Positions 15,719-24,137 of a DNA stretch of 64,000 nucleotides are shown here, piece by piece. The notes under the pieces were generated by a model that saw nothing but the letters and a program-made list of their open reading frames with translations, made no database searches and had not been told where the DNA came from. How positions within the stretch are numbered: position 1 is the first letter of the stretch; each line of letters starts with the position of its first letter. The stretch spans positions 1 through 64,000 of the forward strand of contig NZ_JBEXMJ010000022.1 of assembly GCF_040610475.1 (NCBI RefSeq), written 5' to 3'. The position numbers were made by a program, and so were the translations under genes. The stretch is from Actinopolymorpha sp. NPDC004070 (GTDB lineage Bacteria > Actinomycetota > Actinomycetes > Propionibacteriales > Actinopolymorphaceae).

Positions 15719-16758
15719 TAGCCGTGGCTATCGACACACAGACGCCGCTCGTCGTGGCAGACCTACCCGCGGACGAACGCTACGACCCGCCGCCCGAATG
15801 GCGCAGAGCCATGACTGACATCGGCCTGGGAATAGCGATCCCCCTGGTCGCGTCAGGCGAGGCCCTCGGCGCGCTGGTGGCGGTTTGGCGCCGCGGATCG
15901 GACGCGGAACGAGCCGCCACGAGCGAGTTCGACGATGTGCAGATGTTCGCCAGCCACGCAGCTGCCGTCCTCCAACGCGTACGCACCCAGCAGCAACATG
16001 CACGAAGCGACCTCTGGCTCGAAGCCGCAGGACAATTGGCGCGACTACTGCTCACCGACGTTGACCGCGACCACGCGATGCGCACGGTAGGTGAACGGCT
16101 GCAGCAGACCTCCGGAGCAGACATCGTCGGCGTGATCATCGCAGACGCCTGCGACACCACGAACGTTGCTTCCGTGATCTTCGAGGGCCTGGAAACTGCC
16201 ACGCCGCCCGACGTCCGACTACCCAGGCAGGGGCTGGTAGCAGCCGTGCTCGACTCGGGCGAACCCATTGTGAGCAAGGACTACACCCGTCAGCACGGGT
16301 ACGACCCTCCTGCCCAGTGGTCGTCGCAGTTCGCCACTGTGGGGCTTGGCATGTTGATGCCGATGGCTGTCGACGGAGAGGTTCTCGGTGTCCTGTTCGC
16401 CGGATGGCGCAGGAACTCACCACACGAGCAGGAAGCCTTCACCGAGGCCGAGCAGGTCCAAACATTCGCCGACCTGGCAGCGCTGGCGCTGTACCGAAGT
16501 CGCAGCCAGGACTACCACGACCAGTTGATCGCGCTACAGGAACGTGACCGGCTCGCCAGAGAGCTCGGTGACGCCGTGCTCCAGAGACTGTACGCCGCAG
16601 GACTTCAACTGGTGACCAGTCACGATCTCGCAGCCGAGCCCCAACTGAAACGCCGCCTAATGACGACCGTTCATACGCTGGACCAGGCCAACGAGGAGAT
16701 ACGTAAGGCCTTCTTCCACAGGGAGCCGACGGAATCCGGCAACGACCCAGAAACTTGA
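15719..16758 (+). pseudogene. 3' part of the interrupted GAF-GAF sensor with degenerate kinase helix
   Basis: Open from the element's edge, with GTG at 15724 as a possible fortuitous restart (344 residues). It contains the second half of GAF1 (to about residue 60), a complete GAF2 (about 95-255), and a helix ERDRLARELGDAVLQRLYAAG. That helix matches the HisKA_3 dimerisation motif of NarL/DevS-type kinases, but Gly replaces the phospho-accepting His (LGD for LHD). The protein ends about 55 residues later, without an ATPase domain. Even the uncut gene would therefore have encoded a ligand-sensing protein that cannot autophosphorylate. It may partner the upstream MASE1 protein. Confidence 0.8.
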
Positions 16759-17288
16759 CGGACGGGTCTGCTGCACGGATAGGTGACGCGGCCTAATCAT
16801 CGAGGCTCTCGACTCACCGACATCGGCTCGGCTCAGCTCCCACCACAGGGCATCTGGTCATCCGCGGCCAGCCAGGGGCTGGCATTGGTGGCGTCAGGCA
16901 CGCACGCCGGGCTGGTCAGTCCATCGGCGCGGTACCTTCCCGGCGCCACCCTCTACGCTCTGCCGCACCCCAGTACTCGGCCAACCTGATGAGCGTGACA
17001 CCGAAGTGCCTTGGCCTGTGGGTGCGGGCGCGATGTTGATGCTGGCCTTCAAGGTGCCCTCCAGCGGCGGGTGTCGCCACGATGTTGGCCGCAGCGGTGA
17101 CCATGACCATCGTCATCACCCGGCGGTCACGACACGAGACCTGGGACGCTGGCATCGGTTCGCGGTAGCCGCCGAGACGCTGCTGAGCTAAGGCTGGCAC
17201 TGATGTCGAGGTCGTGCGCGACATGGGCTACGCCAACAGAATCCAGGACACACCAGATCGTTCGTGAGTCACCAGGTGGTGGGAGCCG
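16759..17288. other. 530-base region with no recognisable gene
   Basis: The open frames here (for example 16783-16989, 17006-17191 and the minus-strand 16916-17224) have no good ribosome-binding sites and no family resemblance. One plus-strand frame near 17080-17150 briefly reads like a hydrophobic helix followed by basic residues, which could be a gene remnant, but nothing is identifiable. It must contain the transcription end of the sensor remnant and of the GNAT gene. Confidence 0.4.
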
Positions 17289-18248
17289 TCAGCTCGTCGC
17301 CAGTGGCACTTGGAGCCAGCCACCGACGTCCACCCGGCCGGCGCGCTGGGCAGCGTCCTGGGCACCTCGGTTGTCGGCGTGGATGGTGCCGACCAGGATG
17401 TGGCCGTCGTCGGGGAGAGCGCGGGCCAGCAGTGTGGTGAGGTGCGGCCCGAGGCCTCGCCCGCGGAATCTCGTTGCCAGGATGAGTTCCTGGACGACGT
17501 ACGCCGGCATGCCGAGGGTGTCCCCGGTCGTCATCACCGCCACGTAGCCCGCCCACTCACCGGCGAACCTGACGTCGAACAGCATCCCCGCGGCCACAGC
17601 GTTCGCCAGCGATTCCCGGCTGGCGATCGCGGCCTGCGTGGGGTGCAAGGGATGGTTGACATCCACATCGGCGTAGGCCTGCTCGGCGTCCTCGTAGTGC
17701 TCCAGCGTGGACGCCGGGACGAGCGCGAGCTCGGTCGGTGGCGTACGTTCGAAACCTGCGCGCAGCTTCGCCACCGGCCCGGCTAGAAACCGTCGGTCCG
17801 GGTCCGTGCCGGCGAACCAGCCGGCCGGACGCGCACTCCATAGCCGCAGGTAGCGCGGACGCAGCTCGGGGTAGGCCTCCGCGCCGGCCTTCGCCAGCGC
17901 GGGCAGGTCCGCCGCAGTGAAGGGCCGGCTCACCACGGTGGCGCCGACGAACGGCAGGCTCGGGTCGCCGCCCTCGTACCTCATGCTCATCATCGCGGCG
18001 AGGTCGCCCTCGACCACGGTCCACCGGTTCAGGAACGTCTCGGCAGGCAGGTGGGGTGCGAACCGTCGCGCACGCAGAGCGGCGAACTCCAGATCCGTCG
18101 CCAACATCGTGTCCTCGGCGCGGTTGACGGTGAGGAGGTCGAGGCGTACGGCGTCGTCGACCCAGCGCCGGGTCAGCGGGTGCTGGGCGGTGAGGAAATA
18201 ACCCGCCAGCTCCCTCGTGGTCGGCAGTGCTGCGCGAGCGGGCGTCAC
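17289..18248 (-). CDS. GNAT-family N-acetyltransferase
   Basis: A 319-residue protein with a C-terminal GNAT domain. VVQELILATRFRGRGLGPHL carries the R/Q-x-x-G-x-G acetyl-CoA loop, and HADNRGAQDAAQRAG follows as in typical acetyltransferases. The N-terminal 170 residues may be a second, degenerate GNAT-like half. The GTG start at 18248 overlaps the TGA stop of the TetR gene by four bases (GTGA), indicating translational coupling; the open frame upstream to 18323 lies inside the TetR gene and is ignored. It may modify a small toxic amine or a metabolite linked to the TetR ligand. The substrate is unknown. Confidence 0.8.
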   Translation of the reverse strand: MTPARAALPTTRELAGYFLTAQHPLTRRWVDDAVRLDLLTVNRAEDTMLATDLEFAALRARRFAPHLPAETFLNRWTVVEGDLAAMMSMRYEGGDPSLPFVGATVVSRPFTAADLPALAKAGAEAYPELRPRYLRLWSARPAGWFAGTDPDRRFLAGPVAKLRAGFERTPPTELALVPASTLEHYEDAEQAYADVDVNHPLHPTQAAIASRESLANAVAAGMLFDVRFAGEWAGYVAVMTTGDTLGMPAYVVQELILATRFRGRGLGPHLTTLLARALPDDGHILVGTIHADNRGAQDAAQRAGRVDVGGWLQVPLATS

Positions 18249-18802
18249 CTGAGCTCGCGTAGGGCGGCCGCGGCGTCCGCCACGCAGTCGGCGAAGTTGG
18301 GCGGATCGTCGCTGGAAACCCAACGTACGAAGGCGACCTGGAAGACGGTCACCGCGCTGTGGGCCGCCAGGCCCGCGGTCGGCTCGTCCACGCCGCGACC
18401 GTGCAGTGCCCTGACCGTCGCCTCCGTCAGCGCGGCGAGCTTGAGCAGCTCGCGCTCGTGCAAGCTCGGGTTGGCAGCGACGATCCGGGCTCGGCGTACG
18501 GCGTGATCGTGCCGGTCTGCCAGCAGACCGCCCGCCGCGACCATCCCGACCAGCGCGGCGTCGAGCGGGGAGAGGTCGGCCGATGCGGTCTCGATCGCGT
18601 CGTGCGCCGTTCGTTCCATGACGTCGGAGCCGGCGAACAGTACCTCGCGCTTGTCGGTGAAGTGCCGGAAGAAGGTGCGTTCGGTGACCCCGGCCCGCTC
18701 GGCGATGTCGCCGGCGGTGGTCTTGTCGAAGCCGCGCTCGTCGAAGAGTTCGATCGCGGCCCGCATCATCCGGCCCTGCGCGTCCGGCTCCCAGCGCCCC
18801 AT
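18245..18802 (-). CDS. TetR-family transcriptional regulator
   Basis: A 185-residue TetR/AcrR-type repressor. Residues about 10-60 form the DNA-binding domain, with AAIELFDERGFDKTTAGDIAERAGVTERTFFRHFTDKREVLF giving the classic helix-turn-helix and FFRHFTDK signature. The rest is a helical ligand-binding domain. ATG at 18802 puts the usual short arm before helix 1; ATG at 18835 is an alternative adding 11 residues, and neither has a strong Shine-Dalgarno sequence. It is cotranscribed with the GNAT gene and divergent from the dehydrogenase at 18913. A large palindrome between them is its probable operator, suggesting control of both directions. Confidence 0.87.
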   Translation of the reverse strand: MGRWEPDAQGRMMRAAIELFDERGFDKTTAGDIAERAGVTERTFFRHFTDKREVLFAGSDVMERTAHDAIETASADLSPLDAALVGMVAAGGLLADRHDHAVRRARIVAANPSLHERELLKLAALTEATVRALHGRGVDEPTAGLAAHSAVTVFQVAFVRWVSSDDPPNFADCVADAAAALRELR

Positions 18803-18819
18803 GGCGAGGAGTGTAGTGA

Positions 18820-18834
18820 TGACAGCTACTGACA
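18820..18834. promoter_or_regulatory. Imperfect inverted repeat, possible secondary TetR operator
   Basis: TGACAG and CTGACA separated by CTA, an inverted repeat with one mismatch. It shares the TCAGT/ACTGA core of the larger palindrome 18 bases away and overlaps the upstream candidate start of the TetR gene. Confidence 0.35.
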
Positions 18835-18852
18835 TGCGGTGCTACTGTCCAT

Positions 18853-18878
18853 GTCAGTCACTGACGTCAGTGACTGAC
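18853..18878. promoter_or_regulatory. Perfect 26-bp palindrome, probable TetR operator
   Basis: The half-site GTCAGTCACTGAC is followed directly by its exact reverse complement, centred between 18865 and 18866. It lies in the 110-base gap between the TetR start (18802) and the divergent dehydrogenase ATG (18913), the usual position for a TetR operator controlling both. A perfect repeat this long is not expected by chance. The assignment to this TetR protein is inferred from position. Confidence 0.75.
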
Positions 18879-18912
18879 GTGATCCGTTTCGCGCGATGAA
18901 GGGACGTCCACA

Positions 18913-19821
18913 ATGCGCGTATTCGTCACCGGCGCCTCCGGCTGGATCGGCTCGGCGGTCACCGACGAACTCCTCGCCCACGGCCACAAGGTGGTCGGCC
19001 TGGCTCGCTCCGAGGAGTCCGCCGCCGCCATCGAGGCCAAGGGCGCGACCGCCCACCGAGGCGACATCGACGACCTCGACAGCCTCGCCGCCGGTGCGGC
19101 CGCGGCCGACGCCGTCATCCACCTCGCCTTCAGGCACGACTTCACCGACTACGCCGGTGCGGGGCGCACCGAGCACGCCGCCGTCGCGCGGATGCTGGAC
19201 GCCATCGAGGGCGGCGACCGGCCGTTTCTGGTCGCCTCGGGACTGGCGATGGGGAGCTCCGGGCCGGTCCTGACCGAGGACGACGAGTCGCCGTTCCGGG
19301 GCGCGGACTCGATGCGCGGTGGCAGTGAGAACCTCGCACTCGACCGCGCCGGTCGCGGGGTCCGGCCGGTGGCGCTGCGGTTCGCCGCGAGCGTGCACGG
19401 CATGAGTGACCACGGTTTCGTCGCGCGGCTCACCGAGATCGCGAAGGAGCGCGGAGCCTCCGGGTACATCGGGGACGGCTCCAACCGCTGGCCCGCCGTA
19501 CATCGAAGTGATGCTGCGCGGCTGGTCCGGCTCGCGCTGGAGAAGGCGCCCGCCGGCTCCCGGGTGCACGCGGTGGCGGAGGAGGGTCTTCGTACCCGCG
19601 ACATCGCCACCGCGATCGGCGACCACCTCGGCCTCCCCACGGAGTCGGTCGCACCGGAGGACGCCGACGCGCACTTCGGCTGGATCGGCCGCTTCTTCGG
19701 GATGGATGCGGTCGCGTCGAGCGCCCGGACTCGCGAACTCCTCGGCTGGGAGCCGACCGGACCGACGCTCTTCGAGGACATCGCCGCCGGGACGTACGCG
19801 CCGGTGGACCTGCCGGAATAG
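18913..19821 (+). CDS. NAD(P)-dependent epimerase/dehydratase-type SDR
   Basis: A 302-residue extended short-chain dehydrogenase. VFVTGASGWIGSAV is the nucleotide-binding G-x-x-G-x-x-G loop, GDIDDLDSL a typical cofactor-side segment, and AVIHLAF the following strand. Catalytic Tyr-x3-Lys is not obvious in the usual place, as in atypical SDR branches. The ATG at 18913 is preceded by AAGGGA at eight bases. The gene diverges from a TetR-GNAT pair across a large palindrome and is probably repressed by that TetR protein until its ligand appears. The substrate is unknown. Confidence 0.8.
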   Translation: MRVFVTGASGWIGSAVTDELLAHGHKVVGLARSEESAAAIEAKGATAHRGDIDDLDSLAAGAAAADAVIHLAFRHDFTDYAGAGRTEHAAVARMLDAIEGGDRPFLVASGLAMGSSGPVLTEDDESPFRGADSMRGGSENLALDRAGRGVRPVALRFAASVHGMSDHGFVARLTEIAKERGASGYIGDGSNRWPAVHRSDAARLVRLALEKAPAGSRVHAVAEEGLRTRDIATAIGDHLGLPTESVAPEDADAHFGWIGRFFGMDAVASSARTRELLGWEPTGPTLFEDIAAGTYAPVDLPE

Positions 19822-19870
19822 GCCTGCCGACCCGGGGTCACGGCCCGAGGGGCCGGACTACGGTCGGGTC

Positions 19871-21472
19871 ATGCTCGATCTCCTCGTCTGCGGCGGGACG
19901 GTGGTCGACGGCGACGGTGGACCTCCCTACCCCGCGGACGTCGCGGTCGAGGGTGACCGGATCGTCGCGGTCGAGCCGCTGCCCGGTGCGAAGGCCCGCC
20001 GGCGCGTCGACGCCGCCGGCCACTTCGTCCTTCCCGGGCTGATCGATCCGCACAGCCACAGCGACTGGTCGATCCTCGGCAACCCCGAGGCCCAGAGCAC
20101 GATCCGCCAGGGGGTCACCACCGAGGTCGTCGGCAACTGCGGTGTCACCTACGCACCACTCGGGCCGAAGTCTGCACGCCAGGCGGCGGCGACGCTCGCG
20201 GCGTTCGGGTACGACGGTCCGGTCGACTGGCGCGGGTTCGGTGAGCTTCTGCAGCGGGTGGAGTCCGTCGGCACGTCGCAGAACCTCGCGTGGTTCGTCG
20301 GGCACAGCGCTCTTCGCGAGGCCGCGGGGGTCGGTACGGGGTCGCCCGGCGACGACCAGCTCGCCGCGATGCGCGACCTGCTGGCCGAGGCGCTGGACGC
20401 CGGGGCGCTCGGCATGTCGAGCGGTCTGGAGTACGGCGCGGGCCGCGCGGCCGGCACCGAGGAGCTGACCGACCTTGCTGGTGTGCTCCGTGCGCACGGC
20501 GCGAGGTATGCCAGCCACATCCGCAACCGGGACGCGGCACTCGGCGAGGCCGTCGAGGAGTTCTTCGCGGTGGCTCGCGCAGCCGGAGGCCGCGCCCAGC
20601 TGTCGCACCTCAACGTACGAGAGGACACCGGAGCGGCGCCGGACGCGTGGCATCGTGCGGTCGAACGGCTCGCGGCCGAACGCGCCACCGGCGGTGACGT
20701 GCTGGCCGACATGACGCCGTACGACGAGGGGATCGGCATGGCGACCGGACTGCTCCCGCCGTGGCTGCTGTCCGCCGGCCCGGAGGAGGCAGCGCGGCGG
20801 CTCGCCGATCCGGGCGTACGGAACCGGCTGCGGGCCGACTGCGACCGGTACTGGAGGTTCGTGCACCGGGGTGGCTGGGGCCGGGTGCGGTTGCAGGCCA
20901 GTCCTGCGACGCCGGAGCTGGAGGGGCTTGCCTTTCCCGCGATAGCCGAACGGCTCGGCTGCGACGAGTGGGACGCCTTCTTCGACGTCCTCGCTGCCGC
21001 GGGGCCCGACCTCGCGGCGGTGCAGCTGCTCGGCCGGCTGTTCAGCGACGAGCACGTCGCGGAGGCGGTGGCGCATCCGCTGTTCTGCCTGGGAGTCGAC
21101 GCGTTCACCAGCCGGGTGGACGGCCCGCTGGCGGCGCGGTCGCGGCATCCGTTGTTCTTCGCCGGGCACGTGCACTACCTGGCCCATCACGTGCGTGACA
21201 ACGGCACCTTGCCGCTGGAGACGGCCGTGCACAAGATGACCGCCATGGTCGCGGACCACTTCGGGCTGGCCGGCCGTGGCCGCTTGCGGCCGGGTGCGTT
21301 CGCTGACGTCGCGGTGGTCGACCTGGCCGGGCTGCGGGAGCGCTCCACGGTCGCGTCTCCGCATGCGTACGCGCACGGCGTGCCGTTCGTGATCGTCAAC
21401 GGCGCCGTGGTCGTCGACGACCACGACCACACCGGCGCGCGAGCAGGCCGCTACCTTCCGCGCTCTCGATGA
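19871..21472 (+). CDS. Amidohydrolase, N-acyl-D-amino-acid deacylase (D-aminoacylase) family
   Basis: A 533-residue amidohydrolase. VLPGLIDPHSHSDWS holds the first metal-binding H-x-H, VTTEVVGNCGVTYAP is characteristic of the D-aminoacylase branch, HIRNRD gives a further ligand, and AVHKMTAMVADHFGLAGRGRLRPGAFADVAVVD is the standard C-terminal segment. The activity would be zinc-dependent hydrolysis of an N-acyl-D-amino acid or a related amide. ATG at 19871 begins the beta-sandwich (MLDLLVCGGTVVDGDG); the frame is open much further upstream but overlaps the preceding dehydrogenase gene. It is 49 bases from that gene and may be cotranscribed with it. Confidence 0.85.
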   Translation: MLDLLVCGGTVVDGDGGPPYPADVAVEGDRIVAVEPLPGAKARRRVDAAGHFVLPGLIDPHSHSDWSILGNPEAQSTIRQGVTTEVVGNCGVTYAPLGPKSARQAAATLAAFGYDGPVDWRGFGELLQRVESVGTSQNLAWFVGHSALREAAGVGTGSPGDDQLAAMRDLLAEALDAGALGMSSGLEYGAGRAAGTEELTDLAGVLRAHGARYASHIRNRDAALGEAVEEFFAVARAAGGRAQLSHLNVREDTGAAPDAWHRAVERLAAERATGGDVLADMTPYDEGIGMATGLLPPWLLSAGPEEAARRLADPGVRNRLRADCDRYWRFVHRGGWGRVRLQASPATPELEGLAFPAIAERLGCDEWDAFFDVLAAAGPDLAAVQLLGRLFSDEHVAEAVAHPLFCLGVDAFTSRVDGPLAARSRHPLFFAGHVHYLAHHVRDNGTLPLETAVHKMTAMVADHFGLAGRGRLRPGAFADVAVVDLAGLRERSTVASPHAYAHGVPFVIVNGAVVVDDHDHTGARAGRYLPRSR

Positions 21473-21495
21473 CGGTCACCGGCCCGCACCGGCGA

Positions 21496-22143
21496 TCAGC
21501 CGCGGACGTCGGCGGCGATGTCCTTCGACAGCGAAGCGCGGACGCAGCCCGCGACCAGCCTGGGCAGGTCGGTTTCGCCGGCGAGCTTGCTCAGCTCGCC
21601 CGGCGAGGACGGCAGACCGACCGCTTCTGCTCCCTTCGCGGTGCGGTTGTCGACGTACGGCGCGAGGTCGGTCCACACGCCCTGCACCTCGCGGCAGAAG
21701 ATCGACGCACCTGTGGGACCGATACCAGGTACGAGCTGGAGCAGCTTGGCCACCTCGCCGGCATCACCGGCCTCGGCGTGCAGGCGGCGCAGATCACCCT
21801 TCCAGCGTTCGAGAACGAGGTCGGCACCCGCACCGAGCATCGTCGACGTGCGTTCGTCGTAACGGCGGTAGTGCCCGCGCCCGAGGGCGTCAACCCGGTC
21901 CTGCCAGCTCGCGTCCCGCATGGCCGCGGGCGTCCGGTAACCCGCCCTGAACAGCTCCCGAGCCGCCGCGACCGCGATGTCGGCGCCGATGCGCGCGGAC
22001 AGCAACGTGGACAGGACGAGCAGTTGGTACAGCGGCGAGGGTGCGTCGCACAGCCTGATGCCGGCCTCCTCGGCGTACGTCGTGCCGTGCCGGCTGATCA
22101 GGGCCTGGGCGATCTGCTGTCGGGTAGCCATGAGGGTGCTCAT
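21496..22143 (-). CDS. HhH-GPD (endonuclease III-like) DNA glycosylase-fold protein
   Basis: A 215-residue helical protein with the endonuclease III fold. LLVLSTLLSARIGADIAVAAARELF resembles the N-terminal six-helix region, LLQLVPGIGPTGASIF is the helix-hairpin-helix, and LAPYVDNR gives the position of the catalytic Asp. The Lys that follows the hairpin in bifunctional enzymes is not in place (PTGAS), and the C-terminal four-cysteine iron-sulfur motif is absent. It would be a monofunctional glycosylase or a divergent relative. ATG at 22143 is used; ATG at 22131 is possible. It converges on the amidohydrolase and is divergent from the enolase-superfamily gene at 22210. Confidence 0.75.
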   Translation of the reverse strand: MSTLMATRQQIAQALISRHGTTYAEEAGIRLCDAPSPLYQLLVLSTLLSARIGADIAVAAARELFRAGYRTPAAMRDASWQDRVDALGRGHYRRYDERTSTMLGAGADLVLERWKGDLRRLHAEAGDAGEVAKLLQLVPGIGPTGASIFCREVQGVWTDLAPYVDNRTAKGAEAVGLPSSPGELSKLAGETDLPRLVAGCVRASLSKDIAADVRG

Positions 22144-22209
22144 ACCCTCGTTCGGGACAGGGATACGCGCGCGCGACTTCGACCAGCGACAGGCACTGGG
22201 AGGAACCCG

Positions 22210-23349
22210 ATGAGGATTCGTGAGATTCGCGTGGCCGGCCTGCGAGGCGCGACGCCACCAGGTGGCTGGAGCGCGGAGCTGCAACCGGACGACGTCGTAC
22301 ACACGCTCGTGGCCGTGCACACCGACGACGGACCGGTCGGGGTCGGCAGCGTCTTCACCAGCGAGGCCCTGGTCAGGGGAGCGGTGGAGGTGCTCCACCC
22401 ACTGCTGCTGGGAGAGAACGCGCTGGAACCCGAGCGCGTCACCGAGAAGCTGCACCAGAACACGTTCTGGCTTGGCCGGGGTGGCTCGGTCACGCACGCG
22501 ATCAGCGGGATCGACATCGCGTTGTGGGACATCCTGGGACAGGTGACGGGTCAGCCGGTGGGGCGGCTCCTCGGCGGCCGCTACCGCGATCGCGTTCTGC
22601 CGTACGCGTCGCTGCTGATGGACGAGCCGGCGGTGCTGGCTGAGGAGCTGCAACGCCTTGCCGCACAGGGTTTCCGGGCGTACAAGATCGGCTGGGGTCC
22701 GTTCGGGCGCGGCGGTGCGACGACCGCGCAGGACGAACGTATCGTCGCCGCGGCCAGGGAGGCGATCGGACCGGACGCGCTGCTCGCGGTCGACGCCGGC
22801 GGCAGCGACGCCCACTGGCAGGGCGACTACAAGTGGGCGTTGCGCACCGCCCACATGCTCGCGGACCACGACGTGGCATGGTTCGAGGAGGCGCTGCGAC
22901 CGGACGCGCTGGAGGACTTCGTGGCGCTGCGCAGGAACGCGCCGGTGCCGATCTCGGGTGGCGAGGTGCTCACCCGGCGTCAGGCGTTCACGCCGTTCCT
23001 GCGTGCCGGCGCCTTCGACATCGTCCAGCCCGACGTGACCAAGGTGGGCGGCCTGTCGGAGTCCCGCCGCATCGCCTGGTCGGCGCAGGAGCACGGATCC
23101 CGGCTGATACCGCACGGCTGGAACACCGCCGTCGGCCTGGCCGCCGACCTGCAGCTGGTGTCCGCGCTGCCCGACACCGACCTGGTGGAGTACAAGACCG
23201 GCTCGCCCTACATCGACGAGCTTGTCGACGGCGGATGGAGCCTGGACGCCGACGGCATGCTCGCCATCCCGTCCGATCCGGGTCTCGGACTCACACTCGA
23301 CCCCGACGCGGTGGCTCGCTTCACCGGCGGTGCCGACCTGCTCGGCTGA
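22210..23349 (+). CDS. Mandelate racemase/muconate lactonizing enzyme family protein (MR subgroup)
   Basis: A 379-residue enolase-superfamily enzyme. The N-terminal capping domain is followed by a barrel with YKIGWG at the lysine position, metal ligands Asp195 (AVDAGG), Glu226 (WFEEAL) and Glu252 (SGGEVLT), and His302 in IPHGWN as the likely general base. This is the MR-type pattern of acid-sugar dehydratases and racemases, which abstract the proton alpha to a carboxylate. The ATG at 22210 has GGGAGGAA five bases upstream. It is the first of three enolase-superfamily genes within 4.4 kb, each of a different subgroup. The likely substrate is a sugar acid, not further determined. Confidence 0.87.
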   Translation: MRIREIRVAGLRGATPPGGWSAELQPDDVVHTLVAVHTDDGPVGVGSVFTSEALVRGAVEVLHPLLLGENALEPERVTEKLHQNTFWLGRGGSVTHAISGIDIALWDILGQVTGQPVGRLLGGRYRDRVLPYASLLMDEPAVLAEELQRLAAQGFRAYKIGWGPFGRGGATTAQDERIVAAAREAIGPDALLAVDAGGSDAHWQGDYKWALRTAHMLADHDVAWFEEALRPDALEDFVALRRNAPVPISGGEVLTRRQAFTPFLRAGAFDIVQPDVTKVGGLSESRRIAWSAQEHGSRLIPHGWNTAVGLAADLQLVSALPDTDLVEYKTGSPYIDELVDGGWSLDADGMLAIPSDPGLGLTLDPDAVARFTGGADLLG

Positions 23350-23375
23350 GCGGGCCGGCTTGCTCGACAGACGGT

Positions 23376-23963
23376 CTATCGCCGGACCGGGTAGCGGAGG
23401 TGAACGGCACGGCGGCCTTGGACGACGATCGGGTCCTCGAGGAGCAGGTGGCTCTCACCAAGTTTCCCGAAATAGGGAATCCCTTCGCCGAACAGCACCG
23501 GCACGAGGCTGACGCACACCTCGTCCACGAGGCCGAGGGCGAGTGCCTGCTGGATGATCGACGCACTCGCGATGGTGACGTCCCGCTCCCCGGCGATGTT
23601 TCTGGCCGCGTCGATCGCGGCTTCGACGCTGTCGGTGAACGTCGTCCTCGGCCACTTCGTGGTGGCGTCCTCCGGGATGCGGTGGGTGACGACGACCACC
23701 GGGGCGCCGACCGGGTGGTTGTCACCCCACCCTCCGGCGATGTCGAACAGCCGTCGTCCGGCGACGAGTGCGCCGACGTTCTCGGTCAGATCCCGCAGCA
23801 CCTCCGCACTGGCCGCGTCGACCCGGAAGGAGACGGTGTCGTTCGGGTTCGGCACGGTCACGTCCCCGGCCTCGTACCACTCGAAGAGTTCCCCCACCTG
23901 GTCCTTCGGGTCTGCGACGAACCCGTCCAGCGACATCGTCATGTGAGTCAGCACCCTGCCCAT
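23376..23963 (-). CDS. Dihydrofolate-reductase-fold (RibD C-terminal) family protein
   Basis: A 195-residue protein beginning VLTHMTMSLDGFVADP, the typical opening of the DHFR/RibD-C family. GALVAGRRLFD and RDVTIASASIIQQALALGLVDEV provide the NADPH-side motifs. Proteins of this type are stand-alone NADPH reductases of unknown substrate, common and multi-copy in actinomycetes, and are not the cell's true dihydrofolate reductase. AAGGAGG lies six bases before ATG 23963. It converges with the upstream enolase-superfamily gene (26-base gap) and diverges from the next one. Confidence 0.85.
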   Translation of the reverse strand: MGRVLTHMTMSLDGFVADPKDQVGELFEWYEAGDVTVPNPNDTVSFRVDAASAEVLRDLTENVGALVAGRRLFDIAGGWGDNHPVGAPVVVVTHRIPEDATTKWPRTTFTDSVEAAIDAARNIAGERDVTIASASIIQQALALGLVDEVCVSLVPVLFGEGIPYFGKLGESHLLLEDPIVVQGRRAVHLRYPVRR

Positions 23964-24137
23964 CTGGGCCTCCTTCGATTGCTTGGCGACCCCCTACCGA
24001 CCTCGTACGACCGTGAAACTTATCGGCCGGGACCGGACTTCCCCCACGGATCTGGTTGCCGTTACCGGCAGGAGAGTTCGCGGGAGTGGGCTCGGCGACC
24101 AGCATGGAAGGGGTCGAGGAGAGGTGGTGTCGCGCCG

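Noticed and set aside
16916..17224. 102-codon minus-strand frame in the 530-base gap
   Set aside because: The composition is not protein-like and there is no ribosome-binding site or known motif. The region is reported as empty.
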